From: Zonotrichia leucophrys gambelii
Taxonomy: Eukaryota; Chordata; Aves; Passeriformes; Passerellidae
DNA length: 64,000 bases
NCBI RefSeq assembly: GCF_028769735.1
Contig: NC_088178.1
Coordinates: forward strand, 9,388,857 to 9,452,856
Reading direction: 5' to 3'
Position numbers and translations under genes: made by a program. This document shows, one piece after another, positions 27,801 through 39,009 of the stretch; within the stretch, counting starts at the first letter, position 1; every line of letters begins with the position of its first letter. The notes below the pieces were generated by a model. That model had not been told where the DNA came from, did not search any database, and saw nothing but the letters and a program-made list of their open reading frames with translations.

Positions 27801-29062
27801 TGAACCAAGATGCCATTTTTTCCAAAGGCTGTAGATGCTAGCAATGTCAGGACTGTAGGAACAGCAAAAATGAGATCAGTTAAATAATACCAGAAATAAA
27901 TTTGGTCATAGACTTCTACCACAACAACAAAAAAAGACTTTATCTTCATATAGAAAGGTTCTTCACTACCACTATGTTAATAAATCGGTTTATTCTTGTT
28001 TTCTTTCTTTCCCCCTTAAGGCCTTGTGATTATAATTGTATTCTCTAACACCTAAATTTAGTTCTGAATCAAGTACAGTAGCTCAATAGAACACCACACA
28101 TTAAGATCCACATTGAATTTCACATGACAGGCTTTACATTTGCTGAAGGCTTGGGGGCTGTGGTTTTAACAGTCATCTCACATTTTGGTTGAACACAGTT
28201 TGATGCACGTCTATGAAATTTGTGTTTTGCTCACACAGGGGATGATTCAAGTCTACAGCTGTCGCAAACAGTATGTAGGACCTAATTCATGAATAAGCTG
28301 TCAGTTACTATAACCCCAAAATAAAAACAAATTACAATCACAAGAGGAAATTGGTATGAAATGTAAGAGTGGAACAAAAAATTTATCCCATTAGTATTAA
28401 ATTTGGACACAGATTCACCTTAAAAATTAGTGTACCTACATCTGCCTCAATTTGTGTTATTGCAATTGGATCTTTGTAAAGCACACCTCACTTATGAATC
28501 TAGAATTCAGAACACTTGAATAGTATTATTTAACCTTAAAAATATATTAATTCATTTACAGTCCTGTTAAAATAGCTTTAATGGTAAAAGCAATGCAGTC
28601 AATCATGCTGTTGTCCTTGTATTTGTCAGCAATCTGCATGTAAGACAAATACTAAAAAATACCATGTGAGGAAGTTACCCTTTCATAGCTCAACTCAGGG
28701 TTCCTCGAGAACTTAAGAAACCCAGCAATCCTTGTCTCCTAAGGCTGGGATAGAAGCATCCAACACAGAATGTACTTAGCAGCAGATTGAATTATGTCAC
28801 TCTTCTGTGGGCAGGACTCTTCCCATTTGGCCATAATAGAGTGTTATTCATTTATTTACAGAAGTTTACTGATGTAACATTTCAGACAGTCAAGTGACAT
28901 TTCTAGTCTTATTCCAAGGGTGAAAATAAGCATGAAGTGCCAATTTATGGAAGTGCTGATGCACTGAAGTATTTTGAAAGCTATTATTTGATCCCATTGT
29001 GTATTTCAATACCCAGATAGTAGTAAAATATATGTATTTTACTCAGACAAAGATGAACCAGA
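15829..29062. other. AT-rich non-coding DNA, no gene seen
   Basis: Open frames here are all at or below about 100 codons and none looks like a known protein. A nine-C run lies within a pyrimidine stretch near 16368-16390. A possible MIR-like remnant lies at 16825-16910. Moderately GC-richer segments lie near 24450-24790. No exon, RNA gene or clear promoter could be supported. Confidence 0.65.
16825..16910 (+). mobile_element. Possible ancient MIR-like SINE remnant
   Basis: The order of short matches resembles the conserved central part of MIR SINEs in sense orientation: a pyrimidine-rich TTACTGACC segment, then ACCATAGGCAAG, a TTTCA block and CTCTGC. Similarity is patchy and judged from memory, so this is tentative. 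Chance resemblance is the main alternative. Confidence 0.25.
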
Positions 29063-29222
29063 GTTAACTATATATGTGTGATATATAACTAATATATATA
29101 ATAACTAATTCTATTTATATTATATATAACTAATGTATCTATAACTCATATATATAACTAGTATATATAACTAATTAATAGTTATATTAATTATAGCTAA
29201 TTAATATAACTAATATACTAGT
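29063..29222. repeat. AT-rich degenerate tandem repeat
   Basis: About 160 bases are almost purely A and T, with repeated ATATATAACTA(AT) units at irregular spacing. At least five recognisable copies are present, including reversed stretches such as TAGTTATATTAATTATAGCTA-like pieces. This looks like a decayed microsatellite or minisatellite. It could form hairpins or cruciforms and may vary in length between individuals. Confidence 0.85.
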
Positions 29223-32200
29223 ACTTGGTGAATAGTAAAAACTTACAATGATTTGACACCAAAAAGATGTTGTACAAGAGTAGACAGCCATTATTTTTAC
29301 TGAAGTAAGGAAACTTCAGAAAATATCACAAGAAGCCTACTTATTTAGTAGTAGTACCTATGATTTTTGATTTTTTTTAGCTCTCTTATTGCAAATTTTG
29401 TCCCCTAAAAGACCATTTCCATTCATCTCATCTTGTATCTTCAATTTCACTTGGGCTTCTCTGGCATAGTACTTTTGGCTGTGTGAATGTCATTAGGCTT
29501 GATTTCTAAAACTTATTTTCTAATCTAGATTCCGAGCATCAACATGAATGCAATTCCCCTGGTTTTCTTCTGTGTCACCTGAATAACCATCTCCACCCTT
29601 AGCCCATACTTTGAGAAGAAACTTTTCCTTAAAGCCTCTTCAGCCAGAGCTTCAGAGGTACAAAGGTGGCTCCTCATCACATGAGCTGACCTTCCTCTCT
29701 CATGCTCAGAGCCTGTTTGACAGCCCAGTGGGACGGAGGGGCTGTGGGGTGACCCATGTGCCTGGGCTGCTGCAGGCTCACATCTCAGGGGACGTGTGTG
29801 CCCCAGTCTATACCAGCTGTTGGGTAAGAACAGTTAAATACTAATCTCATCATTATTAGCTCAACCTAAGACTTACAGTGCAAGATATCTGGCTGGTAGA
29901 AGCAAGTGCAGTTCATAACCATCAATTTTTTTGTATGGGAAAGATCTATCTGTAGCCATTCCTGAATGGCATGTGTTGTACAGGATAATTGTGTGGCACA
30001 CTTATTTAAAATAATAAATTACTGCATTTAAAACTAAACTAAATCGGAACGAGCCTGGAAATGAATATTTCCATGTGAAGTACCTGTAACCACATGATAG
30101 CAGAGTAGTTTTTGTTGAGGACAAAAAGCATGCAACCTGTGTGCCTTGAAACATACATGAAATAAGAACTTTGGAAAATGGAATATCATTGCTACAAACA
30201 AGGCCAAGGAATTGTTTGAGGTAATTAAAGCTGCACCGCACAACAGTTAATTCGTGTATGTAACTTCACTTCCAGTTCAACTGTCTCTGTGTACAGATCC
30301 CTCAAGTGCTCTTATCTAGTTTTCTCCAAGCTTGTTCTGGCAAGTTTGAATAGTGGTGGTTTGTTCAGAAGCAGTCAGTCCTTCTGACAATGCAAAGAAT
30401 TAATCTTTTGTCAGTGCATACCATGTGCAACAAAGGCGCCATTCTGCACTGCCTGATTCCGTGGCTGTTTTTCAGCAAGGCTGATGACTGCATTTCCAAA
30501 TTGTGAAAATTTAACACTGCTGGCATGGCTGGAGATTTATTTTTTCTCATGTGCTCAGTGACAAATAAGCTCAGAGTTTAAACTGTTACCATTTTAGAGG
30601 AGCTCATTTTTTAATTATATTTGTTGGATTTTAAGACTACGTGCCTTACTTTACGGATATACATAGTCATACTTGGTTTTATTTGGCATTTAGGGGAAAT
30701 GTCATACCATTTTCTGAAATGTCTTGAAATATTTAAAAAACACTTCTGGCCATAGTTTATTCTTAATTCTCAAAACCTTTAATTTATATTTTTGTATTCA
30801 AAGAGAGAATCTCAGGGAAGTCACAGATGATTATAATAATAGTTATTGGTTTATTTTATTTTAATCAGCTTTAACATAATACCTATTTACTTTTTTAAAG
30901 TTACACAGATTGTTATTTTATATCTAAATAGAAATTGTAGCTTTTGATTCTTTAGATCCCTATTTTCATAATGATATGTGTTCCTACATCTGAAATTGAC
31001 AGTACTTTAATTTTATTATGAAGCCTTGGGTGGTTTTACTTACAGATATATGAAATATTCTCTGTCCCTGGAAGCCTCCAACCCTTGTGAAAGATCTTGC
31101 TGTAGCTCAGGAAAGACTATTACCTATAAAATCATATTATGGGCTGTAAAGAAGTATAACTTGAAGAGATATGAAATATACTGTGAAACTTTAATTACAT
31201 ATAATCTGTCAGACACAGGCTGACACAGACCAAGCTTTATTAATAATGTGCAGATGAAAACCACCAAGGAACCTGAATAGAAAGATGGACTCCTAAACTT
31301 GTGACTGCAGGTATAGAGGGGATTCCAGGCAGAGAATGATAAGCTTCTAGTAAGGATAGAACTTTTAGTTTCATTTATTCTAGGTTGTTTTTTGGTTTGG
31401 GGTTGGTTTTTTGTTTGTTTGTTTTAATGAGATTTGTTTTGGATTCTGAGGATGCATCCGTGTTCACATTCCCTTGAATTATGTCTCCACTTTGCACTGG
31501 TGTCAGTGATTGAGCAGTGTCTGCAATGAGCTGATGTTGAAAGGAGTGTTTGGTTTCCCCTCCCACTTAGTCCTAGAAAAGACCATTGTGGCTCTCAATG
31601 CCTGCACCCTGTGCATGTCTCTGAAGAGAGAGTGTGCTGTAGGTACCCTTCCACCAGCAAAGATTTAATCATCTCAAACATCATCTTGGCTCTGTTACTG
31701 TACTTGTCCCCAGAGTGATCTATTTGATATCAGTCCTCAAGTGCTGAGCATTATATTTCTTCTATTTTATTTCAGAATTGGTTTGAAAAATGAAAATTAT
31801 GTTGGAATGTCCCCAAACCTTTTCAGTGTATCAGAAAATGATAACAATAAAAATTCATGGAGATCTTGTGAGCAGCATGATCTCCAAGTTTCTTTAGTTT
31901 TAGTATCACTACTTCAGGTGATCAAGTGGACTTGAAGCTAATTCTTCCCTCTGGTGAATGGACAAAATTAATGACTCAGAGCTATCACTTCCACAATCTG
32001 TCTCTTAAAACACTGTCTTTGACACTTTGAATGTAACCTTCACAACTAAGGGAATTAGAAGTTTCAGGTCTTTAGCTGAAGTTTCAGGTCTGGTTTAAAG
32101 CTTTTCTGAGGACTAGCTTAAATAAAACTTCCTAAGAGAAATTTCTGCCAAAACTTTCATTTTTCTCTCCTATAAAGCTGCATGCAATCTCAAAAAGGTC

Positions 32201-34739
32201 CTTGTAAGATTAGTGACCTCTTGGTGAGTCCAGATAGAGTACAAAAGTTTTCAGTCATCTTATCAAAGGTATCAGTCTCACAGTTGCATTTCATTGCTTT
32301 CTTTTAACAACTCTGCCATAGCCCAGTGCTATGGAGATTGGTGTGAGGGCTTCTAGAGGCTTTGAACAAAGATGAACTTTTTGCTTTAGGCAGATAATTA
32401 CTGCGATTAATCTTGGAATTTGATTGTATTTTCTAACTCCAATTAACACTCTATTTAGACTAAGCTGAACTGTTTTACTTACCTTGCCCCCCTGATTTAT
32501 TGGGTTGCACAAGCACTAATGGGAAAGTTAAACTTGAGAGATGATGGAATTACTCAGCTACTTACAAGGCTGTTTGCAGTGCTTGCAAGGTTTTAGATCT
32601 TTTTATTTGAATTGCAGTTTATATGGATTCTGACAAAGCATTAAAAGTGAGGATATGGAAATTTATCTAAATATGTTTAATAATACTCTTGTGCAATGAG
32701 CATATCATATGGCCATCCTTTTAGCTTAAGTGACCATTGCAAATCCTCAATCCTATATTCCATTCCTCACTTAAAAAGGCATCTGTCATTTTCATCTCAC
32801 TACAAAATCAGTCTTTCTCAATCTTTTTGCTATCCTGTAAGCATAGTTCATATGTGTTGACTGGTTAAGGAATGACGTGGCAGAATGCATGATGTTTCAG
32901 TTAAATAATGTGACCCTATTAATTATCTACAAAAGCAGTCTAAACTCTAGAGTGTGTAGCTGCTAACATTTCATCTTGGTTTCTTATTTGTTTCTTTTAA
33001 CCTTTTTAGCACTTATTTGATTCTTCATTTTCTTTTAGGAAGGAACTTAGTGAAATTTGTTTGCAGCAAGCCAGTTGTTTCTAATATAGAAACTATTTTC
33101 TTAATGGAACAGAAATTTCACTATGAAAATGCAGACTCTTTCATTGGGGTTGTGGCTAAGACATTTGATTTCAATAAGACAACTTCACAGTTAGTTTTCT
33201 AATGCAGGGTTATTCCTGGTCATATTTTTAATTGCAGGGTTTCTAGTAGACAATTTATGTAGGCTGCTATGTTTTGTTCCTCCATTTAGAATGGTAAATG
33301 TAAGAACAGGTACTTGAAAGAAGTCTCTAGCCAAGGACAAGATAAAACTATTGTTATTTAGGTCTTTTATTCTGTGATAAAGTTTTAATCCATTCCAGAA
33401 AGACTTAGTTGTCTCTTAAAGAAGCAGTTGTTTATGTGAATGGGTCTGTTTGTGATGATATCTGGGCTCTCTATGAGATACAAGCAAATAGAAAAAAATT
33501 CTTGTCATGTCTATATGAAGACCAAGAGCTGTGGCAGAGGGCTGTCCTGTTCTTTGGCATTCTCAGTGGCCTCTTCACAGGCTCAGTCACCAAAGGAGGA
33601 AGGCAGGGAGCTGTTTCAGTTTGAACAGGAGAACTGTTAGATGAGGACCAGGTCAATAACTTAAACTAGTTCAACTGAACCAAGAAAGTGAGGAAACATA
33701 CTCTAAGAGACAGAGATGATGGCTATGTGGATGTTAGCAAGACAGCCAAAACACTGATTCAAAAAGACAGGGGCTCCTTTTGAGACTTTACCTGACCATA
33801 TACTGAGAGATGCATGGCCAGTACTTCCCACCTGTGTTTGGATGTGCTGCAGGGCAGGGAGGCGCTCCAATGTACAGCCAGGGCACATCTTGGCTCCTGT
33901 GCAACTGCACTGCAAAGCCAACTGCTCATTCACCACAGATAACTCTGCAAAATTTTCAATTTACACTGCATTTGGTATGGGAATTGCCTGAGAAGTAACA
34001 CCAAAGAACCGCTGAGTGTCTGCAGGCAGAGGATTTATCTTCAAGGTCTGAATAGGGCTGTACATCCAAAAATCCTCCTGAAAGCACACAGGAATTTTCC
34101 TTCCTCCAGTGGCTGCAGAAATAACCTCCTGTCACCAGCCCATCTACCAGCAGGGAAGCTTCTGTATGTTCACACTTCACATCCTCCTCCTGCTCTGCCT
34201 GCCTATTTTGACTTCTGTAAGGCAGTGGTATCAAGGTGATAAGTGATGTTTCCAGTCAAGCAACCACCCTGAGGATATCAGCCCTCCCTAAAACACCCCT
34301 CTGGCAACTGTCCCCAGCCATTCTGGCACAGCAACAAGGGCTGGATCCAACCTGAGCCCACATGCCTTCTGTCTCCCTGCCACTGGAGATAAACCCACAG
34401 GAATCTCTCTGCACATCACCTCATGTTTTGTCTGATTCCATTCCTACACCTGCTGATATTTTTCTCAGATTAATGGAGTCTTTATATAAGTTTCGTGGAA
34501 GCTCCAGTCCATACAATATTGCAGTAGAAACCAGAGATTGAGGAGATATTGCTGTTGGGGCTATGCATAACCTTTCTATTCTCTTTCTGATTTTAAAATT
34601 TATTTATTCTTAAAAGGCTTTAATTTTGACTTAGAGGGATCTCTCCTTCAAACTGGGAGGTGAGAAAGCCTTTTCATTGCTCTGGTTTTGGGGAATCTTG
34701 GCACTTTATTGCAGTCCACAACTGACTACACAAGAACAC
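29223..34739. other. Non-coding DNA, no gene seen
   Basis: A moderately GC-richer segment lies near 29640-29830 and another at 33990-34450. Neither carries a convincing open frame. A G/T-rich simple stretch is present near 31384-31425 and a 20-bp imperfect tandem repeat at 32058-32097. Confidence 0.65.
32058..32097. repeat. Imperfect 20-bp tandem duplication
   Basis: GAAGTTTCAGGTCT occurs at 32058 and again exactly 20 bases later at 32078, with the following six bases diverged. Confidence 0.7.
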
Positions 34740-34872
34740 AGCACAGAAGGAGGGATGGCTTCCTTAAACGCCTCCAGGGACAGTGACCCCACCAACTCCC
34801 TGGCAGCCTTTTCCAATGCTCTATCACCCTTTCCATGAAAAAACTTCTTCCCAATGTCCAACCTAAATGCTA
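34740..34872 (+). mobile_element. CR1 LINE fragment, sense strand
   Basis: The segment contains the familiar CR1 block order: GCCTCCAGGGACAGTGACCC, then an ACCAACTCCCTGGCAGCC part, TTCCAATGCTCTATCACCC, TTTCCATGAAAAAACTTCTT and CCCAATGTCCAACCTAAATG. It lies upstream of the CR1 3' terminus and ends without the terminal repeat, so it is truncated at both ends. Several small differences indicate an old copy. It is in the same orientation as the 6.1-kb fragment but matches a different part of the element. Confidence 0.9.
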
Positions 34873-36429
34873 TATTGGATCTATCAGGGTGATATCAAAG
34901 ATGGCAGAAAATAAGGAGTAAGAAAAAAAATTAGTCTGCAACTGCATCATTTATAAAGGACTTGAAATACTGTTAGTGCTGAAAAGGTGGCATTTCCAGA
35001 AGATGCAAAGATTTAGTGCTTTTCTTTATAAAGCCTCTTGCTGAGTGTCAGCTGCAATCTGGTTTCTCCAATGGAAACATTTTAGTACAAACCATAATTA
35101 TTTTCTTTGTCAGACAAATTTATTTGTATTTTGCTGAAATGTATTTCTTTGGAATGCCACTGTTCAGTTATATGTGGACAATAGGAAATATTTATTCAAC
35201 ACCTTAGAATGAAAAACTTGTTAATCTGAATGTGGTTATTAATAGATGCCTCATGTGTTACACACTAAAATGGTAGAACTTATTTTTCAGACAAATAAAA
35301 CAAGATTGAGAAAAGTCATTCCCTTTCATGCTAAATCTACTTAATAATAGTTTTTTTATTATTATTCCTACAGCCCCTCAAGCAAATCAGGCTTGGATTC
35401 TGTCTGATGTGCATTTGTTTGTATTTAAGACATTAACTTGTCTAAGAAGTGAATATGATAAAGGATCATATTTCAAAACTATGAATGTATTCCAGCTTTG
35501 TGAATCAAAGACCTTCTGACAGAGCTTTTACTTGTCAAAATAAAATATGTATTTTAACATTTCTATCCGCATACTCTGATGTATATCCTCTTCCAACCCA
35601 TATTTAAAATGTCAATTGCCTAACCCAAATTGAGAACATCCATATATGAAAAGACTTTGTCTACATGTTTGGAATTATGTCATTTTTGCTTCAAAAATGC
35701 ATAACTTAAAAAGAAGACTTTACAGTTTCATTTTAATGTTGATATTAAAAAACACAAATATTTTTTAAATGTTTCACTAATTGTTTTATTTTAATTGGAG
35801 CAAGTTTTATTGCTCTGTCACAAGTCCATGTTTTTTCTATCAGCATTGTACTCTCCTGTTTAGGGTACTGCAGGAGCACATTGTGCATATAAATTTAACA
35901 GGGTGATCACAGTTCACAGGGAGCCACACATCTATGTCATGATGGTTTTCAAAGATTTTATGAAACAGTATTATGGCTGCAGATATTCTTAGTTCCAGAA
36001 GATTGTTTTAACCAAAGGACTATTATTATCTTGAATTAGCCTATTTCAGGCTCTCAGGAGTCTCTTCAACTACAGACTTTGGAGGAGATTTATCCCTTCT
36101 GTTCTGGTGTCTTTCTTCAGAAGTCCACAGACACAAACACAGCAAACCAAGCAGGGAATCACAGGAGAAAACTCAGAGCATTTTCAGTTAAATACCAATG
36201 GCATGTTAGTATTCACTTCAGCCAGCTTGCAAATCTCACTGATTTTCCAGAAAGAAGAGCATAGGCAAAATTTGCAACAACAGCACTGTGCAGGACTCTT
36301 TCAGGTAGAGAAGAAAGTCCTTAAAATCCTAAATACCTTGCTGGCACTTGAATAGAGATCACAGCATTTCTTCTCTGTTTGAAATTCATCTTTCTTACCA
36401 ACATGAGAGTGTATTTCTTGTTTGTCAAA
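34873..36429. other. AT-rich non-coding DNA, no gene seen
   Basis: No open frame above about 80 codons and no recognisable repeat. Nothing further could be supported. Confidence 0.65.
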
Positions 36430-36484
36430 ACGACAGGAGCCGGGCCAGCGCTCTGTAACATGACAAAGCACAAAGAAGGGAGCC

Positions 36485-36532
36485 AGAGGCTGCCCTGAGA
36501 GGGCTGGCAGAGGCTGCCCTGAGAGGGCTGGC
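36485..36532. repeat. 24-bp tandem duplication
   Basis: Two identical 24-base units run head to tail at 36485-36508 and 36509-36532, built around GCTGCCCTGAGAGGGCTGGC. They merge into the 60-bp repeat that follows. Confidence 0.9.
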
Positions 36533-36540
36533 AGAGGCAG

Positions 36541-36660
36541 CAGGGAGCCAGAGGCTGCCCGGGGAGCCAGAGGCTGCCCTGAGCGGGCCGGCAGAGGCAG
36601 CAGGGAGCCAGAGGCTGCCCGGGGAGCCAGAGGCTGCCCTGAGCGGGCCGGCAGAGGCAG
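36541..36660. repeat. 60-bp minisatellite, two identical copies
   Basis: The 60 bases at 36541-36600 are repeated without any change at 36601-36660. The last 33 bases of the unit also match 36508-36540 with two differences, so the array is really a nested family with a 24-bp sub-period. Perfect identity suggests a recent duplication or ongoing length change. Confidence 0.95.
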
Positions 36661-36775
36661 CAGCCCGAGTGCTGCCCTGCCCAGGGCCTGGAGCTCCGGC
36701 TGGGCTCGCCGGGCCGCGGCTGCCGCAGAGCGCTCGGAGGGCGGTGCTGGCACCGCCGCCGCTCCCACAGCGTTA

Positions 36776-38298
36776 TTTGTCAGGATAACATGTTTTGTTT
36801 GTTTGCCAAAGAATATATTTGATCAAAGATCTCGGGGCTTATCTGTCTCAATGTTTTTGTCATTGATTATACAACGTCTGTGTTTTCTAGGTCACTTACG
36901 TATTATGCTTCTATATGAGCATGTCAAAGAAATGTATTCACTAATGTATGTTTAATGTGAATGCATCTGAACTCTTATTCAAACAACGAATGTTTCCTAC
37001 TCTTTAATATCTTCCACTCAACTCCTTTTGGAAATTAACATCTTTTTATAAATATTATCCATAATCCCAAATATTATCAGCAGATATAATAGGTTTAAAA
37101 AACCGTAACATTTACAGTTGAGCCTTATAGTCTGATGCATGTTTTTCACTAATTAACCCATTTTAGTTGTTTTGTATCCCAAGACGCTCTGTATTCATCA
37201 TTTATATGCTCTATTTAACTCTTTTCAGGCAGAAGACAATATGAATATATACAAGCAAACTCCTGCATATGTTACCCTAGTGAATTGTTCATTCTTTGAT
37301 GAATGTGCTGGCTGGAAAGTGATTATTGTAGCTGAATAGAAAATTCTTGTTCTCTTGTTTAAAAAAGAAAAAGAAAAAAAGAAAAAAAGGCTTTTTTTCC
37401 CGGACATGGTGTTCCTAAAAGAGACAGATTGACTCTACATGAAATAAAAAATATGTATACCAAAATTACCAGCTTTTTAATAAAAAGAGGTTTTCAAAAT
37501 TTTCATAAGGCTAATATATAATAACACAACAGTATTCTGTAATGTAACTGTATTCTGTGGCACTCCTAAACAACAGACCCCGCACAAACACTGATGTTGC
37601 CTATTTTCTCCACAGAATCTCTGAATGTATTTACGTATTTGGAAACCTGTTTTACCAAAAATATTTGAATCTGAAATGTGTGATTCGTATCTCAGCAAAC
37701 TGACATGGTAAGTAGATGCTATTTCTTTTGCATAATTCAGTAACTTTAAAGGGAATTTTAAAATTTGAATTATCTGAATGTTTTAAACAAACAGAGTGTT
37801 CCTATAGGAATTTTTCTTTTCACACCTGCAAAGTAAAACGCCACTGACCTTAAGAACTGTAATGCAGTGCTAACTCTCTCTGGCAACAAATGTTTGTTCC
37901 AATTTTATCTTGAGTGAATAACATTGTTAATAATCAAGAGCCTTGAATGCCTTGTTGTGGTGTACATGTCCTTAAAACAGATTTGGAAATCTCAGCTTGC
38001 CTATGTAATAACACGGTTTCACCTTGGAGGAAACACATTATTGAGTATAATGTAATGTCCAAACCTTTACCTTTTCTTTTTATTGAGATGGCTATCTGTG
38101 GTTGTTTCTTTGGACATGGGTCTCTTGTGACTAGACAGACAAACTGAGATCTCTCAGTACTTGAAGTCAGGTAAGTCAGAAACAGGGCCAAGGAAGAATT
38201 CATGGTGCTTAGGAAACCAAATATTATATGCTATAACATTTTGAAAAATATTTTTTAAAAGTCTAAAATCATGCAAGAGTAAACTCCATTCCATAATG
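36776..38298. other. AT-rich non-coding DNA, no gene seen
   Basis: No supported gene. An A-rich tract with interspersed G lies near 37362-37388. The stretch ends at the left border of the solo LTR. Confidence 0.65.
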
Positions 38299-38431
38299 TG
38301 TCACAAATATCTGTACCATTGTCCGGTTTATCTCGGCTGTTTGAGGGGCCTGGAAAGACCCGAGGTGGCCTTGGGGCAGCCCGCGTATCGAAGGACGAGA
38401 AGAGGCTTCAGTTCTTCTTTCTGGTTTTATG

Positions 38432-38437
38432 TTTATT
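38432..38437 (-). promoter_or_regulatory. Polyadenylation signal of the LTR
   Basis: AATAAA on the minus strand, about 100 bases downstream of the TATA box and about 130 bases before the U5 end. This spacing fits the R region of a retroviral LTR. Confidence 0.65.
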
Positions 38438-38533
38438 AATTGTTTATCTAAAAGATGTTCTTTCAGCCGAACAAAGATCTGCTCAGCAGTCAGCCATGGG
38501 CACACTGTGCCGTCCCCCTGACCGCCACGTATC

Positions 38534-38539
38534 TTTATA
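38534..38539 (-). promoter_or_regulatory. TATA box of the LTR
   Basis: TATAAA on the minus strand in the context GGGGTATAAAGATACG. Its position before the AATAAA fits the U3 promoter of an LTR. Confidence 0.7.
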
Positions 38540-39009
38540 CCCCTTGCTACGTATACAATATTTATCATTTTTCCCCAATACCATCTATTGTTATAACTCG
38601 GTGTACTCTTAGTAATAACCAATCCAAAGGTGCCACCGTGGCCAAAGAAGATGGAGGAGAGGAGGAAGAAGAAGGAGGGTAGGACACACCCCAATTCCTC
38701 CATCTTACTCCTCTAAACCCCCCTGTACATAAATCCTAAACCCTGTTTCTCACTCTCTAATTAACTAATCCCTTCACCATTCACCTGGTGAAGCCCTCTT
38801 ATCTTCATAAAGGTGTCGTCTCCCGTGTAGGGTCAAAGTCCTGCCACCAGACACTTCTGGCAACATTCCAGGACTCCCGGGCCCCCAAGGGTGGTCTCGG
38901 GGGCCCTGCATCCCAGGACTCAAATCCTGAGATCCCACATCCCATCCCCTCAGAGTACAGAACACGTGCTGCCTGCTTTTTGTTTTGTTCAGTAACATGA
39001 GATGTTACA

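Larger units (their letters stand above)
36430..36775. other. GC-rich, CpG-containing patch with minisatellite
   Basis: Composition changes abruptly from AT-rich to strongly GC-rich and back within about 350 bases. CpGs are concentrated in 36580-36775, where runs such as GCCGGGCCGCGGC appear. The left half is a minisatellite (separate entries). A 155-codon minus-strand frame crosses the patch, but its first codon is GTG and both repeat periods are multiples of three, which keeps the frame open. The patch could be a promoter CpG island, a GC-biased repair or recombination hotspot, or simply an expanded repeat. Confidence 0.75.
38299..39009 (-). mobile_element. Solo LTR of an endogenous retrovirus
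   Basis: This 711-base segment has the layout of a retroviral LTR read on the minus strand. It begins TGTAAC at 39009 and ends GTGACA at 38299, giving the TG...CA ends typical of LTRs. A TATAAA lies at 38534-38539 and an AATAAA about 100 bases downstream at 38432-38437, as expected for U3, R and U5. An inverted CCAAT (ATTGG) lies upstream of the TATA box. CpG content is higher than in the flanks, pointing to a fairly young insertion. The sequence beyond the U5 end (below 38299) shows no tRNA primer-binding site and no gag-like frame, so the internal part has been lost, probably by LTR-LTR recombination. Open frames inside (for example 38269-38703 minus) are not genes. The family cannot be named by eye. 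Confidence 0.85.

Noticed and set aside
33017..33202. Possible exon after a pyrimidine tract and TTTTAG
   Set aside because: The tract resembles a 3' splice site, but the downstream frame matches nothing known and no matching donor could be singled out.
36301..36768. 155-codon minus-strand open frame through the minisatellite
   Set aside because: The frame begins at a GTG rather than ATG, is kept open by repeat periods divisible by three, and has low-complexity content with no known domain.
38269..38703. 144-codon minus-strand open frame
   Set aside because: It lies across the TATA, R and U5 parts of the solo LTR and runs past its end, so it is a chance frame in non-coding retroviral sequence.
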